A stretch of 64,000 bases of DNA from Paraphoma chrysanthemicola. Its lineage: Eukaryota; Ascomycota; Dothideomycetes; Pleosporales; Phaeosphaeriaceae. Positions 10,656 to 22,563 of the stretch are shown here, piece after piece. The position numbers and the translations under genes are program-made. Where the stretch lies: positions 682,001 through 746,000 of the forward strand of contig JAGMWG010000021.1 of the NCBI GenBank assembly GCA_020744225.1, written 5' to 3'. Under the pieces are notes generated by a model. It saw only the letters and a program-made list of their open reading frames with translations, was not told the DNA's origin and did not search any database. Position 1 is the first letter of the stretch; each line of letters starts with the position of its first letter.

Positions 10656-12416
10656 CTAGTAGCGCACGACGGGGGCGCCTGCACCACTATTCTGCACCAT
10701 GACGCCTTCCTTGACGCCCTCTTTTTCGATGCGATGCATCCAGTCTTCTTTGTTTTCTTTCTTGCGCATCATCCAGCCGCTGAAGACCTTCTTCAGCCTT
10801 GACTTCTGCTCTTCTCTCCGTGACACTTTGACCTCGTTCGAAAATGTGGTACGGGCGGGGTTGTCGACGCTGACCTTACGCGAGAAGTTTGGGACATCGA
10901 GACTCATCTTGGGAGACATGGTGCTACCTGCACTCTTCTGTCGGGTATGGCCAAGATTGCTCGTGGAAGATGATCCGACCAGTGTTTGTCCTGTGACGGT
11001 GAAGCTGTCTGGTGTCAAGGTCTTGGAACGAGACGCGGCTTGCGGTTGGTGTTTGCTAAGAGTCGGTGATCGAGCGGCCATGGAAGCATTGAACTGCATA
11101 GCCAGAGTGTCGGATCCGCTCCTCCTATGGGTTTTGTTGTTGGCTGCAGTGCGTTCTGACTTTGGTGGATCCTGCGGGCGCATGAGGCTCGCAATGTGTG
11201 TAGCAGAGGTTGGGGAAGCAAGCTTCTCGGGCACTGTCTGCTCGTTGTCCTTCCATGAATCAAGACTTGGCAGAGGTGGCAGCTCTCTGTTCAGGTTGAC
11301 TTGGTTAGCATTGGCCTTCTTCTGGGCGTCTGATTCCTCGGGCTGGCCTTTCGATGTTCCTGGTCGGCTGTTGCTCCTCGAAGTCGATCTCCTCAGGTTC
11401 CAGCTTCGCCAGCCCTGCACAGACCCAGAGTGTTGAGGCTCCTGGGAGTCTTGGCTGTGCTGTGTGTTGGTGGTGCGGAGCGACTCGATAGATGCTGCAC
11501 GGCTCAAGTTGCGGCTGCCGGGAAAGACGTATCCCTTGATGTTCTCCTTGATGCTGCGGGCACGGCTCGGTGGACGCACGGCGGTGGGAGGTCGGGCCTG
11601 CGGGTCGGCGGGGTCTTGCTTCTCTCGTTGCTGCTGCATCCACTCGGCAGCAGCGGCGTCGGCGATGGCAGCGGGCGTGTCGAGTTGGCGAGACTTTCGG
11701 CGTGTAGAGGAGCTCCTGGTGCATGTTAGAGTGACAGACACATGACATGCCGGGGATATGGTTACGTACTTCCGGAGGTTGGCTTCCCGCTTGTCGTCGC
11801 GGTCATCGAGCCATGCAAAGTCGGCGCGCTCCTTCTTCCGACTGCTGAGGGTCCGCGCGGGTGCATCTGCTGCCCGGCCCAGTGTGAGCTCCGTCTGTTG
11901 CAGGCCACGTGCCTCCAGTGCCGTCTTCAGGTCCACGGGTGCCCCGGTAGGCGCGCGCACCTTGGGCTCAGGACGGTCGGCGTTGCGGTCGCGTGTGCGT
12001 CCCTCTCGACGACGGCCAGACTGCAGGCCGCCAAAGTCGAGCTTGGGGTCGGTGTTCTCCATGCCATGGTCGGACGGCTTGAAGTTCTGCAGGATGAGCT
12101 TGCATGCTGCACGCAGCTCCTGCTCGGTGCGGGTGTCGAGGACGCGGCGCTGGATGAAGGCCGAGTAGTCGGAGATGCTGTCCTTGGACGTGTGTCGGCT
12201 GTGTGCGTGCGACTGTGACTGTGACTGAGACTGTGACTGTGGCTGCGATTGCGACTGCGATTTGGACTGCGAGTGTGACGGCGTGGGCTCGGGCGTGGGC
12301 TTGGTGTCGTCCTTGGTAGCGACTTTCTGGGCCATGGTTAGTCGGACGGATGCTTGGACGGATAGCGTGTGGGTACTGACAACGGGCGCCAAGTTGAAGG
12401 AGAACTTGCGCTTCAT
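10656..12416 (-). CDS. Hypothetical Ser/Gln-rich, mostly disordered protein
   Basis: Start is ATG 12414-12416 (MKRKFSF). The open frame extends to 12425 only through a non-ATG codon. A 54-nt in-frame segment (11716-11769) has a GTACGT donor, CTCTAAC branch and CAG acceptor, so it is very probably an intron. Removing it gives 568 residues. The protein has an SQ repeat near residues 40-65. A conserved-looking helix follows (SAFIQRRVLDTRTEQELRAA). After it come long Ser/Thr/Arg-rich disordered regions. The C-terminal segment is basic (RLKKVFSGWMMRKKENKE). The domain layout suggests a scaffold or signalling protein but no family is recognised. A second 54-nt GTCAGT...CAG segment near the start could also be an intron. 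Confidence 0.65.
   Translation of the reverse strand: MKRKFSFNLAPVVSTHTLSVQASVRLTMAQKVATKDDTKPTPEPTPSHSQSKSQSQSQPQSQSQSQSQSHAHSRHTSKDSISDYSAFIQRRVLDTRTEQELRAACKLILQNFKPSDHGMENTDPKLDFGGLQSGRRREGRTRDRNADRPEPKVRAPTGAPVDLKTALEARGLQQTELTLGRAADAPARTLSSRKKERADFAWLDDRDDKREANLRKYVTISPACHVSVTLTCTRSSSTRRKSRQLDTPAAIADAAAAEWMQQQREKQDPADPQARPPTAVRPPSRARSIKENIKGYVFPGSRNLSRAASIESLRTTNTQHSQDSQEPQHSGSVQGWRSWNLRRSTSRSNSRPGTSKGQPEESDAQKKANANQVNLNRELPPLPSLDSWKDNEQTVPEKLASPTSATHIASLMRPQDPPKSERTAANNKTHRRSGSDTLAMQFNASMAARSPTLSKHQPQAASRSKTLTPDSFTVTGQTLVGSSSTSNLGHTRQKSAGSTMSPKMSLDVPNFSRKVSVDNPARTTFSNEVKVSRREEQKSRLKKVFSGWMMRKKENKEDWMHRIEKEGVKEGVMVQNSGAGAPVVRY
12200..12275 (-). repeat. Hexanucleotide repeat coding for Ser-Gln
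   Basis: Imperfect GACTGT-type tandem units run through the 5' part of the SQ-rich gene and encode alternating S and Q. A low-complexity coding microsatellite. Confidence 0.7.
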
Positions 12417-14328
12417 GATGGGCAATTGAAGAGCTGTGCAGCGTCTGGGAGAGCTGCCGAGGATAGAGAAAATAAAAGCACCGTGGGACTCAGTAGTGGG
12501 CGGCTCGTGGACGGCTGCCGCTGTGTCGTGGTGCGCCGCGCGTGAAGCCCGCGTCGATAGCTGCGATTAGCCTGTAGCAAGATACAGCCACGCGCCCGAT
12601 TGAGTAATACGTGTCGAAGGGATAAGAATGGCTCCGCTGGGCGATGATAGCGGCAAGACGTCGCGCAGGCCTCAGGATGTGCAGCGGATATGTATGCTCT
12701 GAACTATAGCTCATCCCCTCCTCCCAGGAGTTGTTCGAGTTTCAAATAGTAGCTAGCCGCGGGCAGGGAACAGCCGGCTAACAACGTTCTCGATGTGATG
12801 TGCGCCTGGGGGTTGTTTCGGAGCGTCTTAGCTCTCGAGCCAATTGGACGTCTGCACACGACCAACACTACGCCTGCCGCCCGAAATGGAGCTCGATATC
12901 CGGCCGCCACTTTTCTGCCGTGCTGCAATCACCGTCCAAGCCTGGATGCTTCGCTGGCCGCGGGAGGAACCATCGCCTGCTCCTTCCCACACTCGACGCT
13001 ATCGAAATGAGACGGCGCAGTCTGCTGCGCGAATCGCGACCCTCGCCGCCCGCAGACAACATCTCGATCCCTTGCCAGATCCCCAGAGCATCCGCAGCAT
13101 AGCACCGTCTTGGCTGCATGTGCGAGTGCGAGCCACCCACGAGCGAGAATAGCCCACCAGCAGGTATACGCGTCGAACATGACGAGCGGAAGGTTGAGCA
13201 CTAACACCCTCTTGCACTGACACTAACTGCATCGTCTTGACACTTTCATTGCAGAACAGACTCGCCGAATTTCCTGCAATAAACTATGTCTGGTAGCGAG
13301 GCTGTCCACTTTCCACCAGCCATGCAGTGTTCGTGCTCGCGGGTCTGTGGGTCCCTACCAACGGTCGCTTCGATGCTTCTCCTGGGGTATCCATCGTCAT
13401 ACCACCTGTCAATCTAACTGCCTGCAGCGCTTCTGCATCTCTCAACGCTCCTTCGAGAAAGGCTCGACGGCCACTGCACACCGCAACAAATACTGGCCAA
13501 AGCAAACCTGCACATATAGGCGTCTGTTGCTATACTTGTCGCGCTCGTACTGCTTATCTGAGCTTCAGCCCTCTGGCGCAGAGATCGCCGTGTAAGCATC
13601 CTGTGTCACTTTCTTGACAAAAGCAAAAGTGTTCCAGCGTTAGGGCGCCTGCTTTAGCACGAACCATGTTGGGGATCCGGATACGAAGTGCAGCCTCCGC
13701 ACTGCCAGCAGTGATCGTCACGGCATTGTTGGCACCGCGAGGCTGAAGATGCGAAATTACGCCGCCTGAGCAAGAGCCAACCACATCATAATTTCAATTC
13801 ACCGAAATCACCAATCAGGGAATTTTCGGCAGCATGGTTTGTCATACGATTTTCCGGGGAAGAATCCATCTTAAGTGAAGTCGCAGGGTTGGAATAACTC
13901 CGAAAGTTATCAAGCAAGACTCATTCTTGTCGATCTCTCGTAGTCAATTCTCCGGATCACCGTCACAACACAGCATACCCAAGTCAGAACGGGTGCAGCT
14001 ATACCCGAATGCTCTTCAGTCGACAATTTGTGTTGTGCATCAATCGCAAAATGTTTTCGTAGCCCTCTCAAGTCCACTTTTTCTGTGCAAGTCATGCTTC
14101 CGATGAGCATATGATTGAACTTTGTCCCAAGGTCGCTCGCTGAACAGTCTCATATACTGACGCATGTTTTAAATCAAAACTGTCATTTTTTTTTAGGCAA
14201 AGGATACCCCGCCTTCTGCTGTGCCTCACTCTTGCTTTCAGGAATCGTCGCCAATATTGTCTGACTCACTTACCGGCAGCGCATGCCTAACATCCTTTCC
14301 CTTTCACGTTTCTTGATCCTCTGAGACT
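12417..14328. other. Long intergenic region, no supported gene
   Basis: Many short overlapping frames between 12490 and 13784 on both strands, none with a domain or plausible gene model. The part from about 13780 to 14300 is visibly more AT-rich and includes a T run near 14188-14196. The last 150 bases form the promoter and leader of the F-box-like gene. Confidence 0.5.
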
Positions 14329-15597
14329 ATGTCACCAAGTGCAAATGCCGCGCCTCAAATGCCGTGTAGCTTCTTCAAACTCCCGCTTGAGTTGCGGCAA
14401 GCAATCTATGGCTATCTTGTACCATATGGCGTACATCTCAATCTCCGCCCCGACATATTCTCTCTTTCAGTTTGCGTTCAACCACGACCCAATGACTCTT
14501 TCTATGGCGGCGAAAGGAGATGGGTGGATTATCCCCGTGGTCCAGAACCCATATATCCACGGCGGTTACGATCTAGCTGGGTAAGCCTAACTAGCAAATG
14601 CTCAAGGAATCTCTGGTGATTTTCATAGGGCCATCATTGGGAATGCGAAGAAATTGCCCTTGGGACAAATCACACTGTCGAAGCCTTGAGGGACTCGAGC
14701 ATGGATTTCATGCTAACATGCAAGAAGATGTAAGTTTGTGCAGGGTTGTGAAGGTTATACACTCATCACACATCGCAGGCGCGCAGACGCTATGGATTTT
14801 ATCATCGACGTTGCGACGTGCCATGTGACCGATCTCATCACGCTGCAGTTCTTGCTCCAATCACCCACCACGCTCACGACTGAAACTTGGGCCGCGTCTT
14901 TCAAGCGCATTCAAGTCCTGAGCATAACCCTCCGCCTATCCTTACACACTTTCGCACAAATCGAACAAGACACCTTGAATGACAGCCAAGACAACGACAC
15001 CACCTCACCGAATTGGCTAACCCTTTGTCCCGCACTACGCAAATTACACAACCTACGCATATTACACATCTGGGCCGACCACACCAGCCCAAAAACATGG
15101 ACCCTAGTCAACGAACGCGCCTTCCTCCATCCTCTTGAAGCGCTATCCACCTCCCCAAATTTAGACATCACAGCCAATCTCCCCAAACTTCATCCCCGCT
15201 ACGAATCCCCAGATCGCCACTATATGCAGACTACCCCCGCACCACCATTCACGATCACGCGCAGATTACGGCAAAGCGAACATGCTGTCCAAGTGAAAGG
15301 TGGTGAATTTAGAGTCAAGTCTGCGCAGGATTTTCCGATTCTTTTTGAGGACGATTCGGATGAGGATCTTGAAGAGGTTGAAAGGAGAGAGAGACGGATG
15401 TGGGAGAGGGGTGAGGATGTGGAGGCGAAGGTATGTATGGAATTTTAGATATTGGTTATGAGATAAAGCTATGGCGAATTCGGGGCTGACTATCTGGGTA
15501 GGCGAACGCTATTAGCCCGTGGATGCATGTGTTTCGTGAGCCGTTGAGAGAGGGGGTGGATGGTGGGTTGGGGATTGATGAGGAGGATTGGGAATGA
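14329..15597 (+). CDS. F-box-like (2EXR/DUF7730-type) protein, paralog A
   Basis: Four exons (14329-14580, 14629-14729, 14779-15430, 15502-15597) encode 366 residues. The N-terminus has the F-box-like pattern FFKLPLELRQAIYGYLVPYG, followed by VCVQPRPNDS. These fungal domains are thought to mediate protein interactions; no enzyme function is known. The middle region carries the segment ICPALRKLHNLRILHIW-like seen also in the paralog, as LCPALRKLHNLRILHIWADH. A C-terminal acidic region follows (EDDSDEDLEE). Every intron position is supported by alignment to the minus-strand paralog at 19822-21343, which shares the motifs CVQPRPNDS, ERAFL.PLE and LPKLHP. Confidence 0.78.
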
Positions 15598-16082
15598 AGT
15601 TTAGGATTGTTGTGTTTGAGGTGTTGGGGAAGGAAGACCTTGGAGTTGGGGGTTGGACTTGAAATAAGCTACTCTAAGAACGATGTCGTGAGATGCATGG
15701 TTGCATTTTATACAGTTGTTTTGATATAATGGTTGCTATGCTAGCTAAAGATCTTGAGTCATCGCACGCGATCAGCCCTGCTGTGCCGATCGTGGGCTAC
15801 CGGTTTTGGAGGTGTAGGATTCACTATGGAAAGAATTCTCCGGGACTATGTAACGTTCCGAGCGCTTGCGAATAGGGCGAGTTCGTTGCTAACATCATAA
15901 GACTCCAGACGAATTTTGCTGGAATGATTTGGCTCGCCGGGCCACTTCAAGCGCATGCACGTCAACGTGAAAGGATATGTTATCCTTGGCTAAATGAGCA
16001 CGCTAAGCCCGCGATTAATTCCGAGAATTAAATAAGCATAATTCGAACATACGAAAGGTTAGAAGATGTGTCCAGCTCGAAT
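15598..16082. other. Intergenic region between convergent genes
   Basis: 3' flanks of the F-box-like gene and of the HET-domain gene. It is AT-richer towards 16000-16060. No gene or structured element recognised. Confidence 0.45.
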
Positions 16083-18219
16083 CTATATAAGACAGATTGT
16101 CCGTGGTACAATGTTCCGAAATGCCGCACTCTGAACAGCCTGCTTTTTGGCCTTATCTTCCTCGTTCCTAGCATAGCCGTCTTCCATCTCTTCCTCCAAA
16201 TCATCGTACGTCGGCATGAACTCGAAAATGCCGATTCGAGTAAATTTCACATCATCTATAGAAGCCAGTATCAGTCCAGAGGGGCCAGCCATGCTTTCTT
16301 TGTCATAGACATTGATCTGAAAACAGTAGAGGCGAGCGTCGGCTACTTGTGCCTTCAAAGGTTCGCCGTAAAAATCAAACGCGGTGTATGCAGTACTAAG
16401 GTCCAATACTAGCGCAGTCTCGTTGACAGGCACCGCTCGCGGATATACTTCGTTTATTGTCGTTGTCTGCAGGAGGCCGCTTATGATCAACTCTCCCTTC
16501 TTGACGTCACCGTATGGTGCATAATCATTCGCTAGCTCAACCGAGCAATGCTCAATCTCGATTTGAGGATCCAATTCACTACGCATGCCATAGTTCCAGA
16601 CTATGTTACTACCACTGATAGAAGCCCATGACCAAGAAGGTGCCACATGAGTTGCAGATGGAATCTGCACATGCCGTCTGTTGGACTCCCACATCAGACT
16701 CTCGGGAAGCTGAGACTCCCAAATGCCGGCAAGGTATGCGTCCGCTAAGTCGGGATCCCACGCTTCAGCAATTGCTGATATTGCCAGGAGCTTGTCTGAC
16801 GCCACTGTGAATTGGCGACGCGTGTATTGTTGCACTATATCAATCCAATTGTTGACACTGGGAAGCAAACCACGACTCTCTCGTAGGCTTTTGGCTAGTT
16901 CGCACATCTTCTCAATCCCCCGTTTGTACGCCCTTGGAGGCTGAAGCAAATCGATGTTCTCGAATTTGGATATAGTGCCACACGACCAATGCTGCCCATA
17001 GTCGGTGAAGCGGAGGACGCGCCTAGCGAGGAGATGCTCTTGCAACGTCCAGCTGCGATGGTCAATAGGCGTGACTTTGTTGGTGTTTGATAGGATTATG
17101 GATCCCAGTTCTCCCGTAGAAAGCGCAACTGGTAGACTGTAACTCACTCTGCCAAGTGGTGGTAGAGAACAAGGGTACAAAAATCCTTGTTGACAGCTTT
17201 CTGCACGAGTAGCTGATATTGTTACGCTTGAACTTCGATACACCCGGTGCATCTGTGCTATTTCGATTGCTTTGTCTGATGTATCATCCTGCCGAATGCA
17301 CAAACTATCGATCCAGATCCATGATATACCGAGATCAAATGCTACTTTGACCGCGTCAATAATCGTTTTTGGCAATAACGTCACCAATATGCCGCGTAGA
17401 AGTTTATCCTCGGATGATCCATCCAGTCGGAAGTCTTGAGGACCGCCCCAACAGTAGGACAGGGTTGCGTATCTGATTCCTCCTTCATCGGTATGAGCCC
17501 GTGATGCAGTGTAGCAGAGCTTTACCGATAAAGATTCCTCGCACCCAGAGTGGTCAATGTGCAACAGCCTCGAAGGAACGTGCACAGGTTTTGGCGGTTC
17601 ACAAGAGCTATGTGATTCCTCGCACTTCATGAGGCATTGTTTTGCCCAATCTGTTGACCTCCTGCTTGTGTAGTCGTATATGAACGGCCTTTGTGGAACA
17701 TTCTTGGCAGCTGGATCGTCTGTATGGGCCCGCTCGCTTAGAGATGTCCATTGTCAATATGTTTGAAACGTACTTACTATTGAAAGCTGTCGGGATATAT
17801 TCTTGCCACTCAGGAAGGGTAATAGCTTGTGGCAAGACTCCACCCACGTATTTCCAATGCCCCCTTCCATTCTCTAGGCTCGGTAGTTCGGGATTCGTCC
17901 CGAACCATATCTCGTAGATCCAGTTCTTCTGCTGAGACATTTCGGCAGTACCGACTTTCTCTGACCTAATCGATCGAAGAGTAGGTAGGAGAGGCTGAAG
18001 GCAGTCGATGAAGAAGGCGCACTTGTTCGATGCACCTTCGAACACTCTCGTTCCCCGGTAACGAACAGGAATCACCATGCTCGACCCATTATGTCTGGCA
18101 TCTTTCACCCCTATATCAATCTCTTGGATTGGACAGAGAGAACAGGAATGAGTAAATGACTCTGAGTATGGTAGACTGCCGTCTTGCGGGGCCTGGCCAT
18201 CCTTCCTGCTGGTCGCCAT
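16083..18219 (-). CDS. Heterokaryon-incompatibility (HET) domain protein
   Basis: Two exons in transcript order (18219-17778, 17719-16083) with a 58-nt GTAAGT intron give 692 residues. The HET domain motifs occur in order: YATLSYCWGG near residue 232, then IWIDSLCIRQDD near 280. Further on come YRSSSVTISAT and RSWTLQEHLLARRVLRFTD. HET proteins trigger cell death after fusion of incompatible fungal strains. Most genomes carry many, and most have no tested role. The N-terminal region before the domain has a Cys pair (CSLC). It continues with the usual pre-HET segment (WAKQCLMKCEESHSSC). The C-terminal half ends without an obvious NACHT, WD40 or ankyrin part. It lies between two F-box-like paralogs. 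Confidence 0.88.
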
Positions 18220-18987
18220 GATACATCAGCGCTGTTACACTTGGAAGATTGTTCTCGGATGCCACTGGGGCCTTTCGCTGCACAAGATCATGTAAGCTCG
18301 GCCGTCTGAAGGACTTCGTGTTGATGTCGACGAACACTCATAGCCAAGAAGCAGCTGTAAGCCGAGCGAATGAGCTAGTCCTGATTAGGTCCATGCGCCC
18401 TCGGCTGCAGGATCATGCAGCAGCTGCTAATCAAGTGCAGGATGTAGTCGAGCATATGGTTTTTGTATGGATCGACAGCGATGGCGGAACAATGTGCTGT
18501 CGAGTTGTTAGGATAAAGACTCACTTCTGTAGTGCGTTCAGTAAATGTTCATAAAACTCACAACCTGCGCCACCTAACTGCAGGGTTTTGTCCCTACTTT
18601 GGCATTCCCAATCACGGTGATACTCGTGTATTTTCTGCAGCCGAGTGCTGGTGTCGATAAGATCATAACCTACACTGATCTGGCCCATGGAGCGGTTTTT
18701 GATGCAGAACTCCTGCTTGGTCGCTCGGAAAACCTGGATTTGGATCGCTCACATAATTAAATCTCAAGGGCCCATATTCATATGCACGCGATACGGTAAA
18801 TTTCAACACTACAGCATGTTGCTGAACATTTCCAGCACTCCACCACCCAAAATCCACCACCGTGCACGACCATTTCGTTCCACACTCATAGTCACAACGA
18901 ACCTGAAAGTTGCCCACCACGCTCAAGCACACACCGCCGCACGCACACCCTACTCAAAATCTTATTTTGCACAACACACGGATACCA
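18220..18987. other. Intergenic region upstream of the HET gene
   Basis: Contains the HET gene promoter. Short frames on both strands are unrecognised. From about 18840 the plus strand is rich in CACC and CAC tracts, like a fungal 5' leader. Confidence 0.4.
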
Positions 18988-19689
18988 TGTCCTCCACTCT
19001 TCCTCACCAACACCTGAAACACGCACCCAGGTCAACCCCGGTATCTCTAGGGCGAGACAACTACGTCAGACCAGCAACCAAGGCAGCATGAAGTACTCAC
19101 TACCGCGAGGAGCCGGAACTAAACCCACAGCTGATCCTACTACGACGAAAGCAACAATTTATCAGTATACTGCGATTGCACTGGTAGTGCTTATGCATTT
19201 ACTTGACGATCATCCTCGACATATTCGGTATCGCGAGAAATATGGCAAGGGAAGAGGGATGGGTGATGAGAGGGAAGAAGAGAAAAGGAGACACACATCG
19301 GATTCACACGAGCGACGCAGTAGTGTTCGCGAGCCACCTACTTTATCATACCAGCTCCATCCACAATCGATGCACTGCCATTCAGCCTCTATTTTCGGAC
19401 CTCAGGTACTGTCCCGAGCCCAGGCGAGTCAAGCGTGGACTCGGATTTGGAGTGTCAGACCAAGTGCGTGAGTTCACATGCGCCGCACTTTTTCGTTAAA
19501 GCTGTGCTGAGTAAAGTAGTCAAACGCGTTCGATGGGGCGAGATTAAAGTGCACGAGTATGGGTATGACGATGACAATAGAGGATTGGTGAACGAGGAGA
19601 AGAAGAAGAATATATGGGAACCTGTGGATTCGAAAGATATATGGGGCCCGTGTCTAAGTGCTGGAATATGGGGACCCGTTGATGAGTAA
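18988..19689 (+). other. Possible unresolved small gene or gene remnant
   Basis: Several plus-strand frames with protein-like content follow one another: an ATG at 18988, then a hydrophobic stretch (TAIALVVLMHLL, near 19170). A second hydrophobic reading follows in another frame (TIILDIFGI, near 19203). Last is a frame open from about 19324 to a TAA at 19687, with a repeated IWGPVD/IWEPVD motif. The pieces suggest a small membrane protein, but I could not find a consistent set of introns joining them. It may be a degraded gene. No function is proposed. Confidence 0.25.
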
Positions 19690-19821
19690 AGAGATATCCG
19701 AGGGCTTTGCCAGGAGCGAAGTAAATTCGATGGGTGAATCTCTTGCAGTTGTTAATTACTTGCATATACAAGATTTACTTCGTGACGACTTCAACACGAC
19801 CACACGCTCGCCTGATTTCCT

Positions 19822-21343
19822 TCATCTTCGCGCTCGTCTCTTTGCTTTGCCCATCCTGCGTAACCCTTGTGCGGCATACAACCCTCGCCCACTATACTTC
19901 CCATGCCCGAAGTCTTCCTCCTTGCCTTCATCGCTAGGAGGATCTGTCAGTGGCTGAGAGCGAGGGTACCAGTCATCTTCATCTGAGTCACTATAATACA
20001 TCATACTTCGATCTGGCCAGCCTCGATCAGGGACCTTGGGAGCCGGCCTCCAGTAGTATCGTGACCAGTCAATCTCGTATAGCTATACAGGTCGTCAGCA
20101 ACAGCAATCCTTTTTGTATTGCAGTGAGCTGGGTTTCGGTGGGAAGGGGTGATTACATCGTCAACGTCCTTGCCTTGCTCCCATAATGTGCGCTCGTATG
20201 CTTCTGCCTTTTCTTCGTGTTGTTTATACCGTTTTTGAAACTCTGCGTCAAAAAAATTGCCCCTCGTGTCGTCGTTGTCGTCACCGTTTTGGGTTTCATC
20301 GTACTCGCTATCATACAAATAAATGGGAAAATCCATCTTGATCTCCATATTCATCTTCCCATCCTCGATCTCGACTATGCATATTTGCCTCGTGCGCCGC
20401 TCAATTATAAAGTCCGGTACGGCGCTTGTGTCGGTGTAATGTCGTTCATCATCTTCATATTTAGGATGGAGTTTTGGTAGATGAGCAGTGACACTGACTT
20501 CATCGCCGAGGAGAGATTCGAGCGGTGCTAGGAAAGCGCGTTCGTGCACTACCGACCAGGATGATTTGGAATTGTGATCAACCCAGACATCCAACTTTTG
20601 AAGATTCTTCAAGGTGGCGAGGCCAGGACATATGGTGGGCCAAGAAGGTGGATGAGCCGCACGGCGCCATTCGGGACGGTTCTTTCTGGGTTGACTTGAG
20701 GCCTTTCTTTTCCCGGAATGAGATTTACTGTGTGCTGGGATTTGAAGATGTGTATGCGATGCTTCAATCTGGCGGAATATGTCGAGTGGAAGACGGAAAA
20801 TGATGCTGAAGTGTTTGACATGCGCCAGAACTGATCCCAGATAATCCGGAACATGAGGCGCATTTGGGGTAATGATTTGTTTCAATGTCTCCAGATCTGT
20901 GACATAAATTGTACTTATCTCAACGACATAGGCAAGAACATCAGTCAACCTGTTCACGCTTATGAGTCTAGCTTCCCTCAGTACCGTATGCGTATGGCAA
21001 CTCACATTTGATGTGATACTTGCGTCCACACGAGTCGCATCTTCTTATTACACTCTGTTTCCATCTTTGCCAACTCTTCGCACCTCCAATGGGGCCCCCA
21101 CGTCGAAGCTGAACGCCTCGCAAACACTGGATCCAGGGTAGTGCGCGAGTAGGTGTTGAGCAGATACCTCCGCTCGTGCCCGCACCGAGAGTCGTTCGGT
21201 CTCGGCTGTACACATGCTGAAATTCTCGGCCTCGCGTTTTCAATGGATATGTGTATGCCGTGAGATGGGATGAAGTAGGAGTAGATCTCGTGGCGGAGTT
21301 CGAGCGGGAGAGTGAAAAGCGTGGATTGGGTTTGAGGAGGCAT
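19822..21343 (-). CDS. F-box-like (2EXR/DUF7730-type) protein, paralog B
   Basis: Three exons in transcript order (21343-21006, 20949-20157, 20082-19822) encode 463 residues. The N-terminus reads LFTLPLELRHEIYSYFIPSH, then CVQPRPNDSRCGHERRYL. The body shares with paralog A the segments WGPHWRCEE, IYVTDLETLK and LPKLHPKYE. Its final exon is longer and acidic (MMYYSDSDEDDWYPRS), ending in a basic tail. Intron 1 sits at the same place as the second intron of paralog A. The pair is in opposite orientation with the HET gene between, suggesting local duplication with inversion. Function is unknown beyond the likely protein-interaction domain. Confidence 0.78.
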
Positions 21344-21692
21344 TGAGCCGCCCGGACAGATGTATTTTAGGTTCGGATTCCTGTTGTATTATGAGAAGAC
21401 CGAGGTGGGTAGGAAGCTTGAAGTTGACAGGAGACTAGGAAGTTGATGTTAGTGTGCGGCGCAGTCGTTGGTGAGTCACGACGCAGCAGCCTTGCCGTGC
21501 AGTACCCAAGCTTTGAATTCCGGCGGTGATCTTGGGGAGTTTGATTAGATCGGGTTCATTTTAAACTAAGGAAAGTCCTTTGCATTGAATCGTATCACAC
21601 GCACAAAGGCTTTGCAACAGCAGTGTCACTAGCCTTTTGAACCATGCAATCACGATGGACGGACTTGGAGCGTCAAGTCTCCGCTTCTCATT
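21344..21692. other. Intergenic region, paralog B promoter and GST 3' flank
   Basis: No coding or structural element seen besides the upstream flank of paralog B and the downstream flank of the transferase gene. Confidence 0.4.
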
Positions 21693-22563
21693 TCATTCCC
21701 CATCCGCTCCTCCAGCCCTTGCATTTTCCAAACGCTCCTCAATATGAGCTTTGTAGTTCTCAAATGAATCGACACCCTTTGGCAACCCATTTGGCTGGAA
21801 GCCCTGCTTATCCATCTTCTGCGCTTTGATCTCCATGACCTTCTTCCACGTCGGACGATTCGTCATGCGCTCATGCCACGCTTGCACGTTCGGAAACTCC
21901 TCAAACTTCTTCTCAGCAGTGACACCAAGCAAGACATCAACACGATCATTCCAAGGCACGAACGAAAGATCTGCAAACGTCATCTTGTCACCAACAAGCC
22001 ATTGCTTGCCTTCAAGAACGCCGTCAAGCACGCCTAGAATGCGCTTCATCTCGCCTTTGTAGCGGTCGATAGCAGACTGGACTGGCTCGGGGTGCAAATG
22101 CTTGAACCAAGCTGCTTGACCAAAGTAGGGCCCTTGGCCGCTGATCTGGAATGCAAGCCATTGGTTGCAGTGATGTCTCTCGTGTAGAGACTCGTAGCTG
22201 AGGAGATGCTTTGTGTCGTACTGTTCTATAATGTACTGTATGATCGCCCCGGATTCCCATAGTGTCAGACCGGTATTTGGATCCTCGATGGCTGAGCGTG
22301 CAAGGTCAGGGTGTATCGAGATGGCGGGGTCGGGTTAATATAGTCTTACCCGGAACACGACCATTGGGGTTGATGTCGGTAAAGGGCTTCTTCTTGACAA
22401 CCTCGAAGCCGAATGAGTTCAACTCGTAGGGTAACCCGAGCTCTTCGAGAATGATCACGATCTTCCATGGGTTAGGCCCCGACGCTAGCTGATAGTGAGC
22501 AAGGGCGGAGCACAGAGAGCTGTGGTGATTCTTACGCGTGATGTGAATCTTGATAGGCTGCAT
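21693..22563 (-). CDS. Glutathione S-transferase, Ure2-like
   Basis: Three exons in transcript order (22563-22536, 22484-22350, 22291-21693) give 253 residues. This is a cytosolic transferase that conjugates glutathione to electrophiles or reduces peroxides. The thioredoxin-like N-terminal domain shows SGPNPWKIVIILEELGLPY, INPNGRVPAIEDPNTGLTLW and ESGAIIEYI-like residues (here ESGAIIQYI). The C-terminal helical domain shows QISGQGPYFGQAAWF and the N-capping-like region KMTFADLSFVPWNDR. The short first exon (nine codons) matches the usual MQPIKI start of this family. Both introns are GT-AG, about 51 and 58 nt. Confidence 0.9.

Noticed and set aside
10699..11436. 245-codon plus-strand open frame
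   Set aside because: Antisense shadow of the SQ-rich minus-strand gene; no domain and no better coding signal.
3825..22563. Possible metabolite cluster (dehydrogenase, glutathione transferase, epoxide hydrolase remnant)
   Set aside because: The genes are far apart, with housekeeping genes between them, and no synthase or cluster regulator is present.
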